In this document: in pieces, positions 25,414 through 42,301 of the stretch | How positions within the stretch are numbered: position 1 is the stretch's first letter | Layout: every line of letters starts with the position of its first letter | DNA from: Ananas comosus | Lineage: Eukaryota > Streptophyta > Magnoliopsida > Poales > Bromeliaceae | DNA: 64,000 nt | Reading direction: 5' to 3' | Assembly (NCBI RefSeq): GCF_001540865.1 | Contig: NC_033637.1 | Span: 1,268,149-1,332,148 of the forward strand | The notes under the pieces: generated by a model | Databases searched by the model: none | Told to the model about the DNA's origin: nothing | The model's input: the letters and a program-made list of their open reading frames with translations, nothing else | Translations under genes and position numbers: made by a program

Positions 25414-27018
25414 AGCGTGCGGGAAGTTGTGCTCCTTAAGATGTGACAGTGTCAACGTGGTGCAGTAGTTATTGTTCGGTTAGTGTAAGGAAGAAAAATT
25501 TATTTTCATGTTATTTTTATAAAAAAATGTCAGTACTACCCTGTATATAAGAATTTTTCTAATTAAACTAACTAAACAATGCGGTGCAGTGATTATATGG
25601 GCAACGTAAGATCTTAAAGAGGAAGTTGTGCCGGGTTTGGGGGGGATGTGGATGCGCGGACATATACATATTTATACAGATACGCCCGTTAATTTGTCGA
25701 CAGCGTGTTAGTGAAGATATGCCTACTCGTCTCCCCTAGTCATATTAACCCTGGTAAAAGCTCTTCTTTGACAAAGGACCTGTAACAGATAAGGTGGTAG
25801 GCATCTGGTTGACGTTTTGTTGGTAATGAATACGCACAGACTGTACCTTGCCATTGACCGGCTCGGGCTGTTTTCACTCCCGCTACCTCCAGACTATAAA
25901 TCAAATCCACTTCGACTTCTATCTTGAGTAACAACACATGATCGTTAAAGAGCTGATTACTAACAACCAAATTTTTCTGGTCGTATGACAGGACACTGCT
26001 ATCCAGTCTAACCCGGCTCAGTATTAGTACTGGGCACTTGCGACACAGGCATGCGAAAATTATTTAAATAATGCATAAAGATTGTCGTTTTAAAAATCCT
26101 AATTATTAATTGCGGTTGCTAGACTATTATTATTATTTTACTGTGTAGTACTCTATTCATGTCAGATTTAACATTGATATATAATACGGTTAGACTATTA
26201 TTTTTATAAATACGTACAACTAGTAGTAGTCATTAAATAACGATAGAAAACAAAGCTGCATCAATTTAGAGAACTCAACCTTAACGTGGCGTTCACTATT
26301 TTTATTATTATTATTATTATTATTATTTTATTTTTTTATTTTTTAAAACCAACCGGCACCGAGGACTCACATATAGGTAGTACCTACTGACCACCTGGCC
26401 CAGGTCTCTTATCATGTAGAAAACTCATTCAAAAACTGAACTTTCGATGCTGAGGTTGTTAAATTCACACCAACCCCTTTGCAGGTTGGCGGCGTCTCAC
26501 CTCCACCTGGGGTGGTAGAAAATTAAATTAAAAAAAAAGATTTTTTCCGCCCCCACTCCACCCCGGGTGGAGGAGACGACGCGGAACGAGCGTTTCGGAC
26601 AGCCGGGTGAACCGCTGTGAAGTGTGCACAACCTCGGGCCCGGGTGTGTGCGACAGCGGAACAGGGGTCTTCTAAGGATTGGGGGTGCAGGATGCTTTGT
26701 AGTTAAAAGGATGCACCGCAGAAAGATGACCGACGAAACAGGAGGTTTTACTTAGTGAATAATGCGAGGCGACCGGGGCGTAACACTGTAAAACATGTTG
26801 TGCACGACATCGCTTAGGATTCCTACTAAAATCCACGTTATTGAGTAAAATGGTACTTGCTAAAACAAGAGTTAAATAGCGCTACAAAACAAGCATAGCA
26901 AGTAATTAAAGCACTTCAACTGCAAAATAATTACTCCCTTTGAGGGCTGTGTTAACTTTCTCTTCCATAACCCTCCCTTTGTGCCCTTTTCCGATAATTA
27001 ATTCGAGAGAGGTGGTGT

Positions 27019-27050
<32 letters not shown>

Positions 27051-28074
27051 ATTGATTTGATTTCATCCCTTACTAAAAATAAAATTAATTATTATTTTTA
27101 AATTCATATTACGATTATACTTTTTAGTCTTATTTTTAAATTAAAATTAACAAGCAATAAAAACTTTCTCATCGCCATCCACGTCATTTATTACCTTCTC
27201 AAAGGTAATATAGCGAATGTTGGGAGTGAAGCATATAGAATACATAATAAAAAACAGCGTGACGTAGAATAAAGTGTATAATTAATATTCACATTTTATG
27301 AGAAGATGAAATTTTAGATTAGTAGGTTGGACGTTAGTCGCTTTTCCCATCGACATTTATACGCAACTCTTTTTCATAATCGGTCATACAACGTGTTTTA
27401 TATGTTTGCTTACTTTTACGGTTGTTGATAAAAGGAAAACGAATGATCAATTTTAATAAAACGTGCGCCTAGTAGTAATTACTAAAAAATAAGAATTGAG
27501 CTCAACCCACTCATACTTAACCGTACGTGTTCAATTCGATAAGAATTAAGTTAAGATTATATATTATTAATCACAACTTTACTCTCATCCACCTGGAAGA
27601 TTCAAAAATATCAAATATGAAACAAAAACGGAATTTGAGAACTATCCCTTTCTAAAACTGGATTTATCTGTCCACTTTCTAGGCTAACTTCGTCAATTAA
27701 AAGTATTAATTCTTACTTTTAAAACTAAATTCGTTGACGTCAAACCGAACATGATTAATTAAAATCTTCATTGATCACGATATGAAGTGTTTTTATATAA
27801 TAAAAAGACACGAAGATTTATTAAGTTACAACAAACTTTTTTTTTTTGATGAAATAATGACTAATTATATAAAATCTTTCTTTATCTTGAAATAGGATAA
27901 ACATAATACTTAGTAATTACGTGTAAATAAATCTTCCCACTTATGGCCATTGATATATGATTATTTTTTTAGGAAGAACCTAAAAAAAAAATTAACGCGG
28001 GTTATCTCTGTTTTTAAACGCTAAATTCCAAAGTAATCCATTATGAATTATGTAAAAAAATAATAAATTTGATT

Positions 28075-28106
<32 letters not shown>

Positions 28107-30185
28107 TCTTTACATCGTACGATGGACGAAGTAAGTAATTTTTTCACTTGATTCGATATATCCACTCCGTAGCGTCCGGAGCTCCTCCTGCTTTTTTCTT
28201 TCTCTCTCATATATAAATATTCTCCAATTGATCATGTTAACACAGGGCGACTACCTGCTTCAACGAGGGTGACTGAACAATCAATTAATTAGAACATTTA
28301 AGATAACTTCCCTAGACCGGGTCAGTTAGACTTCTAACGTGGCAAAGACCGGAAGGTTTGATTTTAAAATAACTATTGATTCTCGAACACTATCAGGTTT
28401 AGAGGTTGTGAGGTTTTCGGTCAACCGAGAATTGATCAAAAGGAGGAAAGGAACGGGAAAGATTCCACGAACCACAGTCCTACCAAGACAAGAAACTTGG
28501 ATCGATCGTTAATTATATAATAACAAATGTAGATACTACAAAAAAACGTGGATCAATGTAAGATATAGATTGTTTTAATAAATCTGAAAAAGAGTTTTTT
28601 TTATTTAATAAATCTGGATTTAATCCGTACATTACTCGATGTGGATCAACTTAGTTAATTTAGAATATAGTCCAACAAAAATCTATTAGTCACGTAAACG
28701 TATATATATATATATAATAAGCTACAAAGTCAGTTATGTGATTATTATAAATAACTTTAAAGTTAGTTATGTGATCTATGACCTGTAGAGTGTCAGTCAT
28801 TCAATCGACGAAAAACCAAAACAACCACAAAAAAAGGTAGAAGAAAGAGAAAACGAAACGCAACAAAGCGAAGGAAAAGAAGAAGTAGGAAAAAGATAAA
28901 ATAAAAATAAAAAGGAAGGGCCCAGATCAACATCGAATTAATCAAATACAAGTATTACTTAATTTGCCTATCGTACGATGAGAAGAGAGATTTTTTTTTT
29001 CTATCATTACCTCAAATCAAATAGCTATCGTATGATCTAGTTCAAGTCATTTTAACGAGTCATTAGGTATGTAGTGCCAACTCAATTTTCATTTATTACT
29101 CTAACTCGTCGCTATCCACCTATCACTAATAACGAATTAAATGTCGAGATTGGGAGGTAATTGGTCTGTCGTAGAAGAAAAACAGGTGGAAAGATTTTCC
29201 TCTTCTTGTAGCTGTTCGTTAATTGTTGATGGTTTTACACACATAATCCTGGTGTTCTCGTGGTTAACGTTGAGGTGATTCGAATTAATTGACCAGTTCG
29301 ATTCAAGAAGAGGATTAGAGTGTTAATTAATTAATTGATTAATTAATAATTATTTTACTCGGTTGGTACCCGTTTTCAACGTCAAACACGCCTCCACCAG
29401 GTTGAGGGACAGAGATGAAAGAAGACTAATAACATTTAATTTGGTTTAAATTTAAAATTTTAAAACCTAATTTCACTAATTTCATACATCTTGTCCTGTA
29501 ATAAAAGGGCTGTATTAACAGGTGATCCATTCCTATTCCTCTATATTAATCGCTTAAATTATAAATCATAAAATGATGGATCTAGTAATTTTGTTATCAA
29601 TGTACCTGGACATTTAAACGTGGATCATCAAATGTTAGTTGTTTTATGTACGTTGTTGACAAGAGAGATTTTCCAAGTACAAGAAACAGGGAAAATTCAC
29701 AGGGTCGTTAACGAGAATTCTATATTATGATAATTTTTTTATACATCGTTTATATAAAGCTATATTAAAAATGAGTAGTTTATGAAATAAAACTCTTAAT
29801 AAAAATTTACATTTTCAGTTTTATTTTTATTATGACAAATTATTTTATTAATTTTTTCGTAATATTTTTATAATGTATTTTAAAGAACGCTTTAAAAAGA
29901 GATACTATGCCGTTTTAATTTATAAAGTTTTCTTAAATAAAAATTGGTGTTTTAATATAACCATTATAAATCGTACTGTTTTTATTCCTTGTGCCCACGT
30001 AGATTAAGTGGTGTTTTTTATTGAGGTGTACTTCTTTACTTTACGAGGTGGAATTGAAAAAGGGGTCATCGGATCTACCCCGGGTCGTAAAGATCGGTAT
30101 ATTTAGCGATCCAGGGTTTTCTACCCGGCTCACAATACCACGTAAATTAAGTGGGTGTTTAAAATGTAAAAGATCTTTGTGTTTC
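25414..30185. other. Mirrored intergenic region, no gene found
   Basis: It contains a 50-bp imperfect palindrome at about 26,487-26,585, a 29-base poly-T run at about 27,021-27,049, a LINE 3' tail at 28,110-28,205 and several (TA)n patches. The 25,620-26,900 stretch has moderate GC and, in mirrored reading, CACGTG-type motifs, but no exon with recognisable protein was seen. Confidence 0.5.
28110..28205. mobile_element. LINE 3' end relic (mirrored)
   Basis: The complement reads GTAGCATGCTACCTGCTTCA then TTCATTAAAAAAGTGAAC, parallel to the tails at 3,363 and 60,380. Confidence 0.6.
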
Positions 30186-30189
30186 TGTG

Positions 30190-31335
30190 GTTTAAAATTT
30201 TCCAATTAATGTGGTTACCAGGAATTGGAAATGTGATAAAAAATTAAACAAAGGGTTATAATAAAAAAAAACGTTAGTTCAGAGATTAGAAAACTAAAAT
30301 AAAGTTAATTCAGAGTCGCCAATCTATCGATAATTTTAATTGCTTTTTACGGTGCAGTCGAGGTGCAGTCGCGGTGCCTCCGCGGTACAGTCGCGGTGCC
30401 ACCGCGACACAGTCACCTATCGTTTTTTTTTTTTCCAATCCCTGGTTTAACTTGTTATCACGTTTCCAACTCTTGGTTACCACATTAATTGGGTAATTTA
30501 AATATTTAAATTTTTTTTTAAATTAAATTTCTAAATTTAAAATTTAAAATTAAAATTAAAATTAAAACTTAAGTTTAAATTTAATCTTAAGTTTAAGGCT
30601 AAAACTTAAATTAAAAATTAAAAATTAAAATTTAAGTTTAAGTGTAAACCTTAAGATTTAAGATTAAATTAAAGTTTTAAGCTAAACTTTAAAGTTTAAG
30701 TTTTACACTTAAACTGAAGCTTCAAATTTAAGTTTAAATCTTAATTTTAGTTTAGAATTTAAGTTTAAATTAAAAATTTAAGTTTAAATTTTAAATTTTA
30801 GTTTTAAAACATATACTAAAATTTAAATTTAAGTATAAAATTTAAATTTAAAGCCAAAGCTTTGAAAATAAAATTTACATTTAACTTTATAGTTTTAGTT
30901 TTAATTTTAATTTTAAAATTCAAACCTAAGTTTTAAATCTAAGTTAATTTTTAAATTTAAATTTTAAACTTAAAGTTAAGTTTTAAAATTAAGTCAAAAT
31001 TTAAGTTTAAGTTTTAAGATTAAAGAGCCATCAAATTTTAAAATTAAAATTATAATAAAAACTTAAATTTTAAATTTTAAAACTTAAAAAAAATCCCTGA
31101 TTTTACTTTTTACACGTTTTAAATCCCTGGATTAACTGTATGTTTTCCAACGGCGTATCCACGACTGCACCGCTAAGGCAATTAAAATTGTCAAAAAAAT
31201 TTGCCAACCCTGATTAATATTATTTTAATTTTCTAATCCTTAAGTTAACGTTTTTTATTTTCCAACCCCTAAGTTCACTTTTAATCACCTTTCCAACCCA
31301 TGATGGCCACATCAATTGGGTTAAAATTTTTGGGT
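30190..31335. mobile_element. Long-TIR fold-back element with A/T-only core (mirrored)
   Basis: Arms of roughly 200 bp pair across the element: left text such as ATAATTTTAATTGCTTTTTACGG at about 30,330 and right text at about 31,150-31,180 are inverted copies, and similarity continues outward to CCAATTAATGTGG versus CCACATCAATTGGG. The interior (about 30,500-31,090) is almost wholly A and T in AAATTTAAG-like words. Complemented, the arms read in the style of plant elements with CCACGTCAGC and long 'ATTACACCAATGGTCC' ends, supporting mirrored orientation. The superfamily is uncertain (Mutator-like or a fold-back MITE). It ends about 145 bases before the Aux/IAA start codon. Confidence 0.7.
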
Positions 31336-31436
31336 CAAAGTGTGGGTGATGAGGCTTGGCACAAGCGCTGAGGGCTTTGATAGGGGCGAATTTTTCGCCA
31401 GGGGAGTCGTAAAGGGGGAGGGGACACGAGACAACA

Positions 31437-31475
<39 letters not shown>

Positions 31476-31479
31476 AGGC

Positions 31480-33527
31480 TACTCTGCGCGCTCGCCCAAG
31501 CAGCCTCCGCCGCGGCGCAGCCACCCCAGCCGGTGCCGCCACCGAGGCCACCGCTGCCCCCTCCTCCGCCGCCTCCTCTCCTCTCCGCTTCTCCACCTCC
31601 TCTCTCTTCCCCCCCTCCTCCTCCTCCTCCTCCTCCTCCTCCTACTCCTCCTCAACCTCGATCCCAACTCAAACCCCCGCTTCTTCTTCCACTCGAGCCC
31701 CGCACCCCGCTTCACCCGCGGCTCCCCCGTCCCGACGGCTTATGATTGCCGCTTCCTAAAGGGGGGGTGCCGCGGCGGTGCCGCGCGCAGCGGCGAGAGC
31801 AGCGGCTTGAGCAGGCACAGCAGCAGGAGGAGGAGGAGGCGGCGGGACCGGCCGCGGCCCTCGTTCTCCCGGCGCCGCCGCCTAGGGCAGAGCGGGCTCC
31901 CGCAGCCTAGGCGAGTGGGGGGATCCACTCGTCATCGCCACAGGGACAAGACCCCAAAAAGAATATTAGAGCGAATCCCAAAATACTAATCGACTACAAG
32001 AATCAAAGAGAGAATTTAATCGGGAATCAAAAACCAACATAATAAAGTAATTGAAAGAGGATTAAGAAGTGGTTCGAGAAAACTGACTTACTCTCTAAAA
32101 GCATTCTAAATCCTGGAAAAAAAAGAAAACAACCAAAATTATAATAGCAAGATAAATTACAATTACCCATTAAATAAGTTAGGTGTGTACAAATAAGAGG
32201 AATTAGTAGTGGACCATAAAAAGGGGAAAAATAAAGGGGATACAGAGTAGGAAAGAATTTGAGAATGATAAGGAGATATTATGAGAGTTTTTATCTTTTA
32301 TTTAAGAGTGTTATAAGCTATATTAATTATTATAGTACATTTTGTCAACTATCGTTCCTCCTTTTGGATGAAAAACTATAATCAAACTACCTTGCTTTTT
32401 ATTTCATTTTTAAGGTCTTATTTCCCTTCTCGTATGTTACCCGAAGGATTACGTATTTAGTAAATTAGGGACCATCAATTTTTACCAAAAAAAAAAAAAA
32501 AAAACCAAAAATGAAAATTAAATAAAACAGATAACTATACATATAATTATTTCCTTATTAAAACGTAACGTCGTCAGTCTACCACCACCCTACCGGGGGG
32601 TATTCTCGTAAGTCCTACTTGTCGAACAAGTTGGACAGATTCCTCTCGTTAAGACTCGAGCTGTGGAGTTTGGGATTCTTCTGGTGGTTGTTGTTATCGT
32701 CGCCGCCGTCGTCATCGTCTTTACCGTTGTTATACTTCTCATCGTTACCCCACCTCCTAGGCCTGTTCTTTCCTGGCCGATGTTCCTTGAGAGAGAAGCA
32801 CTTCCACTTGTACCAACCTCTAGGATAACCCTCCTTCCACCTAGAATCACGGGTGGTGAGAATACTCTCGGAACGGGAAAGAGAACTCGAGTACAAGGTG
32901 TTCGGTTGCTGCCTAGAACCACACAGCTAGGCATACATAGAAGAGGATTGTTGAAACACCAGGATTAATATATATATATCTCTCTCTCTCTCTCTCTTGT
33001 TCCGATGATATGATAGAGATCATGACCTCGAAGTCATGATATCGGGACAAAAGTTTGAAGCCCACAAATTTAGTTGCTAGATGTGGCGCTTTATACTAAA
33101 TCCCATATACTTTAAAAATCTTTATTTTAAAATTAATAAAAGAATTAGCAAATGAATCATTCATTTACTACAGTTTTACTTGCCACTTTTAACTTGTTAA
33201 AAATTTTAAACTCCTATCTTAAAAACTTAAGTTCTAGTTACTACGACTGGAATTAGATCTATCAAATTTCATATCAGATAGTTTGAAACTTATTTAAATC
33301 TAAGAAAATGTGACAATTTGATGTTTGAGCGGTATTATCGGTAACTTTTAACTCTTAAAATTTTATTAAACTAGTAATTCATTTGATACAATTTTTTATA
33401 TATTTTAAAATAAGGATTTTTAAAATTTATAAAATCTAGTCAAAATTGCCACACCTAGCAATTAAACTTATAGAATTCTAGTTTTTGCTCTGATGATGGC
33501 ATCCGGGGCCATGATATCTATAATATG

Positions 33528-33614
<87 letters not shown>

Positions 33615-34370
33615 ATTGATAGTAGGACGTTATAGACACAAACGCAGTAGCTCCTTTTACAAATAAGACAACAATATCAAAGAACTAGAGTAACAACACC
33701 TATAACCGTCTACCAAATTTGCGAAATTTCAATAATCTACGAAGAAGACTCAAACTCGAGTGAATATTTCTGTTCCTACCACTAACCTACTACCAACCCC
33801 TACAAGGAACCTCCATCCGAAAGAAAAGAGTGAAAAAGTCTCCCTATTAGACGAAACTAACTTTGTTAATTTAGTCTCGTTAAATAATGGAAAAATTAAG
33901 AAGTACCGGACCTACGAACCGTACTATCGTAAATGATAAAAGAACATAAGTCAACAAGATTTACTACTAAAACAATGTACCGAAACGAAGAAGAGGTTTT
34001 ACAAAAAATGGAACTTTTCAAAATCCACTAATATAACAGAATATTGGAATATAAGACAGGATTAAGAGTCAACACCAAACAGCAGGTACGTCCGAGAAAA
34101 ACTTATCACAGCTCTCTGAATCTTAACACTCCTCTAGACTTTGGTCACCTGTACCATTCAAGTCTAAACGGGAGATTCTTAGTCATAGTTAGGAATTGAG
34201 ACGTGATTTTATAATGTATAATCTTCTGATACAACTACGGATCTTGTACATAATCAAGAAATGGGAATTTAACCCAAAAGGTCCCGAACAGTACTTTTTT
34301 TGCACAATACCAGTAGTTAAGTAGTACATAATCAATATTATAAAAACTAAATTACCCCTTTGAAACAATT
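31480..34370. CDS. Aux/IAA transcriptional repressor (mirrored)
   Basis: Complement left to right. Exons: 31480-31925, 32573-32919, 33711-33813, 34093-34154, and a tentative last exon 34285-34370 (347 aa in total if correct). Domain I is the EAR repressor LELGLSLG (about residues 59-66) after a poly-Glu run. CRILTAKDFP follows. Domain II, the auxin degron, is intact: VVGWPPIRAFRMNS (about residues 153-166). PB1 domain parts are NSLFVKVNMVGDPIGRKVDL and EFELTYKDKDGDWMMVGDVP. Aux/IAA proteins bind ARFs and TOPLESS in the nucleus and are degraded through TIR1/AFB when auxin is present. The usual PWGMF reads PWRLF across the exon 3/4 join, and the predicted C-terminus after RLRIVRRSETSGH lacks family features, so the last exon may be wrong. 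A long (CT)n, printed form, precedes the ATG. Confidence 0.9.
33000..33530. mobile_element. MITE in Aux/IAA intron 2 (mirrored)
   Basis: The complement begins GGCTACTATACTATCTCTAG and ends in the inverse form near 33,490-33,530, matching the termini of the MITE at 24,184. Flanks are (TC)n and (GA)n/(TA)n tracts. Confidence 0.55.
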
Positions 34371-35520
34371 TTAAGAAGAAAACCAGCGAGAAACGTCGTC
34401 GTGGTGCCAAAGTCGGACCACTGGACTTTTCAACTGAGATCTCTTCTGAGACGTATACGTTCCATCAGATAGTTGGGATCTTTGTATCTCTTTAACTCAC
34501 GACCAAAAGAAAGGCTCAGTTCGGACCTAGCTAGTAAGGTGACCGGTAAAGAAAACTAAAACGGGGGGAAGAAAAGAAACAAACCCTTTAAACAGGTAAA
34601 ACGACCCACAAAGAAACAATGTGGGGGATACAAAGGGACAAGGACGATCACGACACGTTAATATTGGTCTTGTATTTCCGATGAACGTTATCACATTTAT
34701 ACAGACAAAAAATACAAACAAAATACAAACGAAACAACAAAACGCTAAACAAACGGCTTATACTTACAAATACGAAGCGTTTATAAGATTAAGAGACATA
34801 AAACTACACTTAGGCTTAAACTCGATGGATGTATAGAATAACCGTAAAAACTGCCAGTCATCTATCACTTCAATCACGTATAACACTTACGATGAATGAG
34901 GTAGGAGTCCTGAAAATCCTCTCTGGCTTTAGACATCCATTTAATTTGATCCGGAATTTACACCTCACCACACTTGACAATTCTCGCCACATTAAAAAGG
35001 CCTAATAATTCCAGACTAAGATATACGTTTACAGAACTAGGAGGTTATGATAATGACTACTATCCAATATGTATGGACACCTTGGAACAACGCATTCGTC
35101 TCAAAAGAAAAAGAAAAAGAACATCCCCGGACTTCCTCCATTTGAAAATACAACTAAATAATGATAAAAGACGTATATATAATTAGTTCTCAAAAGGGCA
35201 ATAAAGGAATAACTATAGAAACTAATCAAAAGAGTTCTACAAGATACCATTTATATGTTTTCTTTAGGTTACTTAAAACCCTATTTGTACTTGGTTTCTG
35301 TTCTTTATTAGAATTGAAGTGTTGATTATAAACACAATGTTTATATACTATTTGTTTGTTACTAATGGACTTATAATTCCTGTATACATTTATTAGGAAA
35401 TGGGAGCTAAAGGTTGTAATCGTTAACAAATATTGTTTTCTTATTATATCATCTATATCGATATTAAAGTATCGTAAACAACAAACAATAAGGCTGCAGA
35501 TACAGAGTTACTTATATACA
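34371..35520. other. Mirrored interval between convergent Aux/IAA and 4CL-like genes
   Basis: The 3' ends of the two mirrored genes face each other here. No additional exon was found. It would hold both 3' UTRs and terminators. Confidence 0.5.
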
Positions 35521-40051
<4,531 letters not shown>

Positions 40052-42301
40052 CGACGGCGATCTTAACGAGAGACGAACGACGGCCCTGAGACTTTTTATA
40101 TAATAAATCAAAGAGCCTCGTCTTGTGCCTCCCTCTCTCTGACCCTCTGACCCTCTGACCCTCTCCCTCTCACCTACACCTCCCTTTTAAATAAATAACC
40201 CCTAGCATCCTCCTCCTCCCCGGCCCGTTATTTACGCCTCCTACCCCCTATGCAGCGCCACTATTGAGCACTGCTGCACCCTCCGTAGCGAGTGGGTCGA
40301 GCGAGCGAGCGAGTGCGTGAGGATGAGTTTAGTTATTTATCGTTCTGCCACCTTTCTGTAGTTGGTAGTTGGTAGTTGGTAGTTGGTAGTTGGCAAGAAG
40401 ATGCAATATTTAATGGTTCTGGCCGTCAAAGCAAAGCAAAGCAAAGCAAACTGCGTTTTATGGTTCAAATGTTATTGTATATATCTTAATGTGTTGTATA
40501 TGTCAGTGCAACTGACCTCAGAGGTACAATCTGTGATCTGTCGGAGTATGACAAAACAAAACAGGCGTTCACTTTATCACGCGGCATCTACTGCTAGCGC
40601 AGAGGACATCTAGCATCATTATATCATGATTAATAACGGGGCCAGACCAGGCGGAGGCACCTATCTAAAAATTTTTTGTTAAAAATTTTTTACTTTTAAA
40701 ATTTTGTAATAATAATCCGTAATACGCGTTATAGATGCTCTAGAAGAATAATTTAATTTTTGATTTTTGACGAACTGGAGTTTACCTTTCTTTTATGGAA
40801 TGTAAGAGAACACTGGATGGATACAAAACCTTATAGAATCTAAAGGCCAGGCCACATAGATCTTTTTCTTTTCCCAAAGGTTGAAGGGAGCATGTTGATC
40901 TTTCAGAACAATTCAGTCTCCGAGTAGGTTAATCGACCTAGTGAGCGAAGTTTTATTGTTGATGACGATAAATTTGTCTTGAAATGGGTTAACATTTCGT
41001 GCTGTTTGGTGGTGTTTGTTAGCTTACGTCTGTATGGCCGTAAAGCATGAAAGGTAGTTATTTAAGTCCAGTGTTTTCGTTCTTGAATGTCAGCACAGGA
41101 TTATATAATAATCGTTCGCGGTTGGCATATTAATTTTTTTACTTTTTTTTTATGTTACTTTTACTTTGTGTAACTATAATTTACTCGTAGACAGTTGAAG
41201 TGACCCACTTATCACTAAACTTTAGCCTACAACCCCCAATGTGGTGGTGATTAACTTTATCGTAAGCAAGTAGAAGCTGTAATGTAAATTGGTGCGGTGA
41301 AGTTATTCTCCACGAGAAGGTCGGCCCCCTAGATTTAAATGTGTCTGTTGAGAAGGTGTTTGTGTTGCTGAGAGAACAGGTAACTGGTCGGTCGACCTCT
41401 TTTCCTTTCTAGTGCGGGGGGCAATTGATTGTACGCCGTTCTTTACCTCGTAATTTTCTAGTTTGTTCACTTTTAAATTATGTGTTACTTATACTTTCTT
41501 GTGATTTATTTTTCTCTTCTTTTCTTTTCTTTCCACAGGAACCCGAAAAGTTGTGCCTTGAGATAGTTTCCGGTCGACATAGTTTCCGGTCGACATACAA
41601 CCAAGTAACGCGTAAGTCAAATACAAGTAGATTTCTATCCTTATCAAGGAAATAGTACATATGTTCGTTCAGCGATTTTGAATCCTCCAAGTCTTTTCCT
41701 AAAAAAAAAGACGAGTGACAAGTTGCCGGAATACTCGCCACTCGCTAGTAGCGGTGTAGTCGACACTCGATCTTTAAGGACGAGTATCTTCGACAAAGAT
41801 AAGTAATGACTCGTTGGAGTTTAATTCCTTTAGTAAAAGTCTCTGGCACCGACGTACAAGAAGCACAGTCAGGTACAGGATGGGGTAGATATCACAATTT
41901 ACGACTCCGATAAGGATCCAGTAGGCCAACATTGTTTACAAAATGTGTTACGCCATAATCTCGGCCCAGGATTCGGAGCGTCAGGACATTCCAGTACCCA
42001 AACTAAGGGCTGTTGACTTAAAAAAGCCAAGTTAGTGATAGAGGACGTAAAGATAAACACAGTGTACGTTTATCGCTGTACAATCTTCGTCACAATAAGA
42101 TAGGAGTTCAATAAGGTATAGGTTAACTAGAAAGTTTTTCTGTATTCGTAAAGGTAGTATTAATTATCGTTTTCAAAGTATTTTTATTGTCATTTTTGTG
42201 CGGTAACCTTTTAAGGGTATAAAACAAATTCTTTCAATTAGTAGTAATTTTTTCTTGATCATGGGCAGCGTCATTCGTAGGTTGTTTTTTACTTCTCTTG
42301 A
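40052..42301. other. Mirrored region: 4CL-like promoter and COA1-like 3' flank
   Basis: Just upstream of the 4CL-like ATG (higher coordinates) are CCAATAAATAAATTTT (about 40,180-40,205, TATA-like) and a triplicated CTCTGACC minisatellite at about 40,130-40,165. At 41,555-41,597 a 17-base unit (GTTTCCGGTCGACATA) is doubled in tandem. At about 41,780-42,060 mirrored reading gives GGGAATCAAACCCATGACC, a phrase common in plant repeats. No exon was found. Confidence 0.5.
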
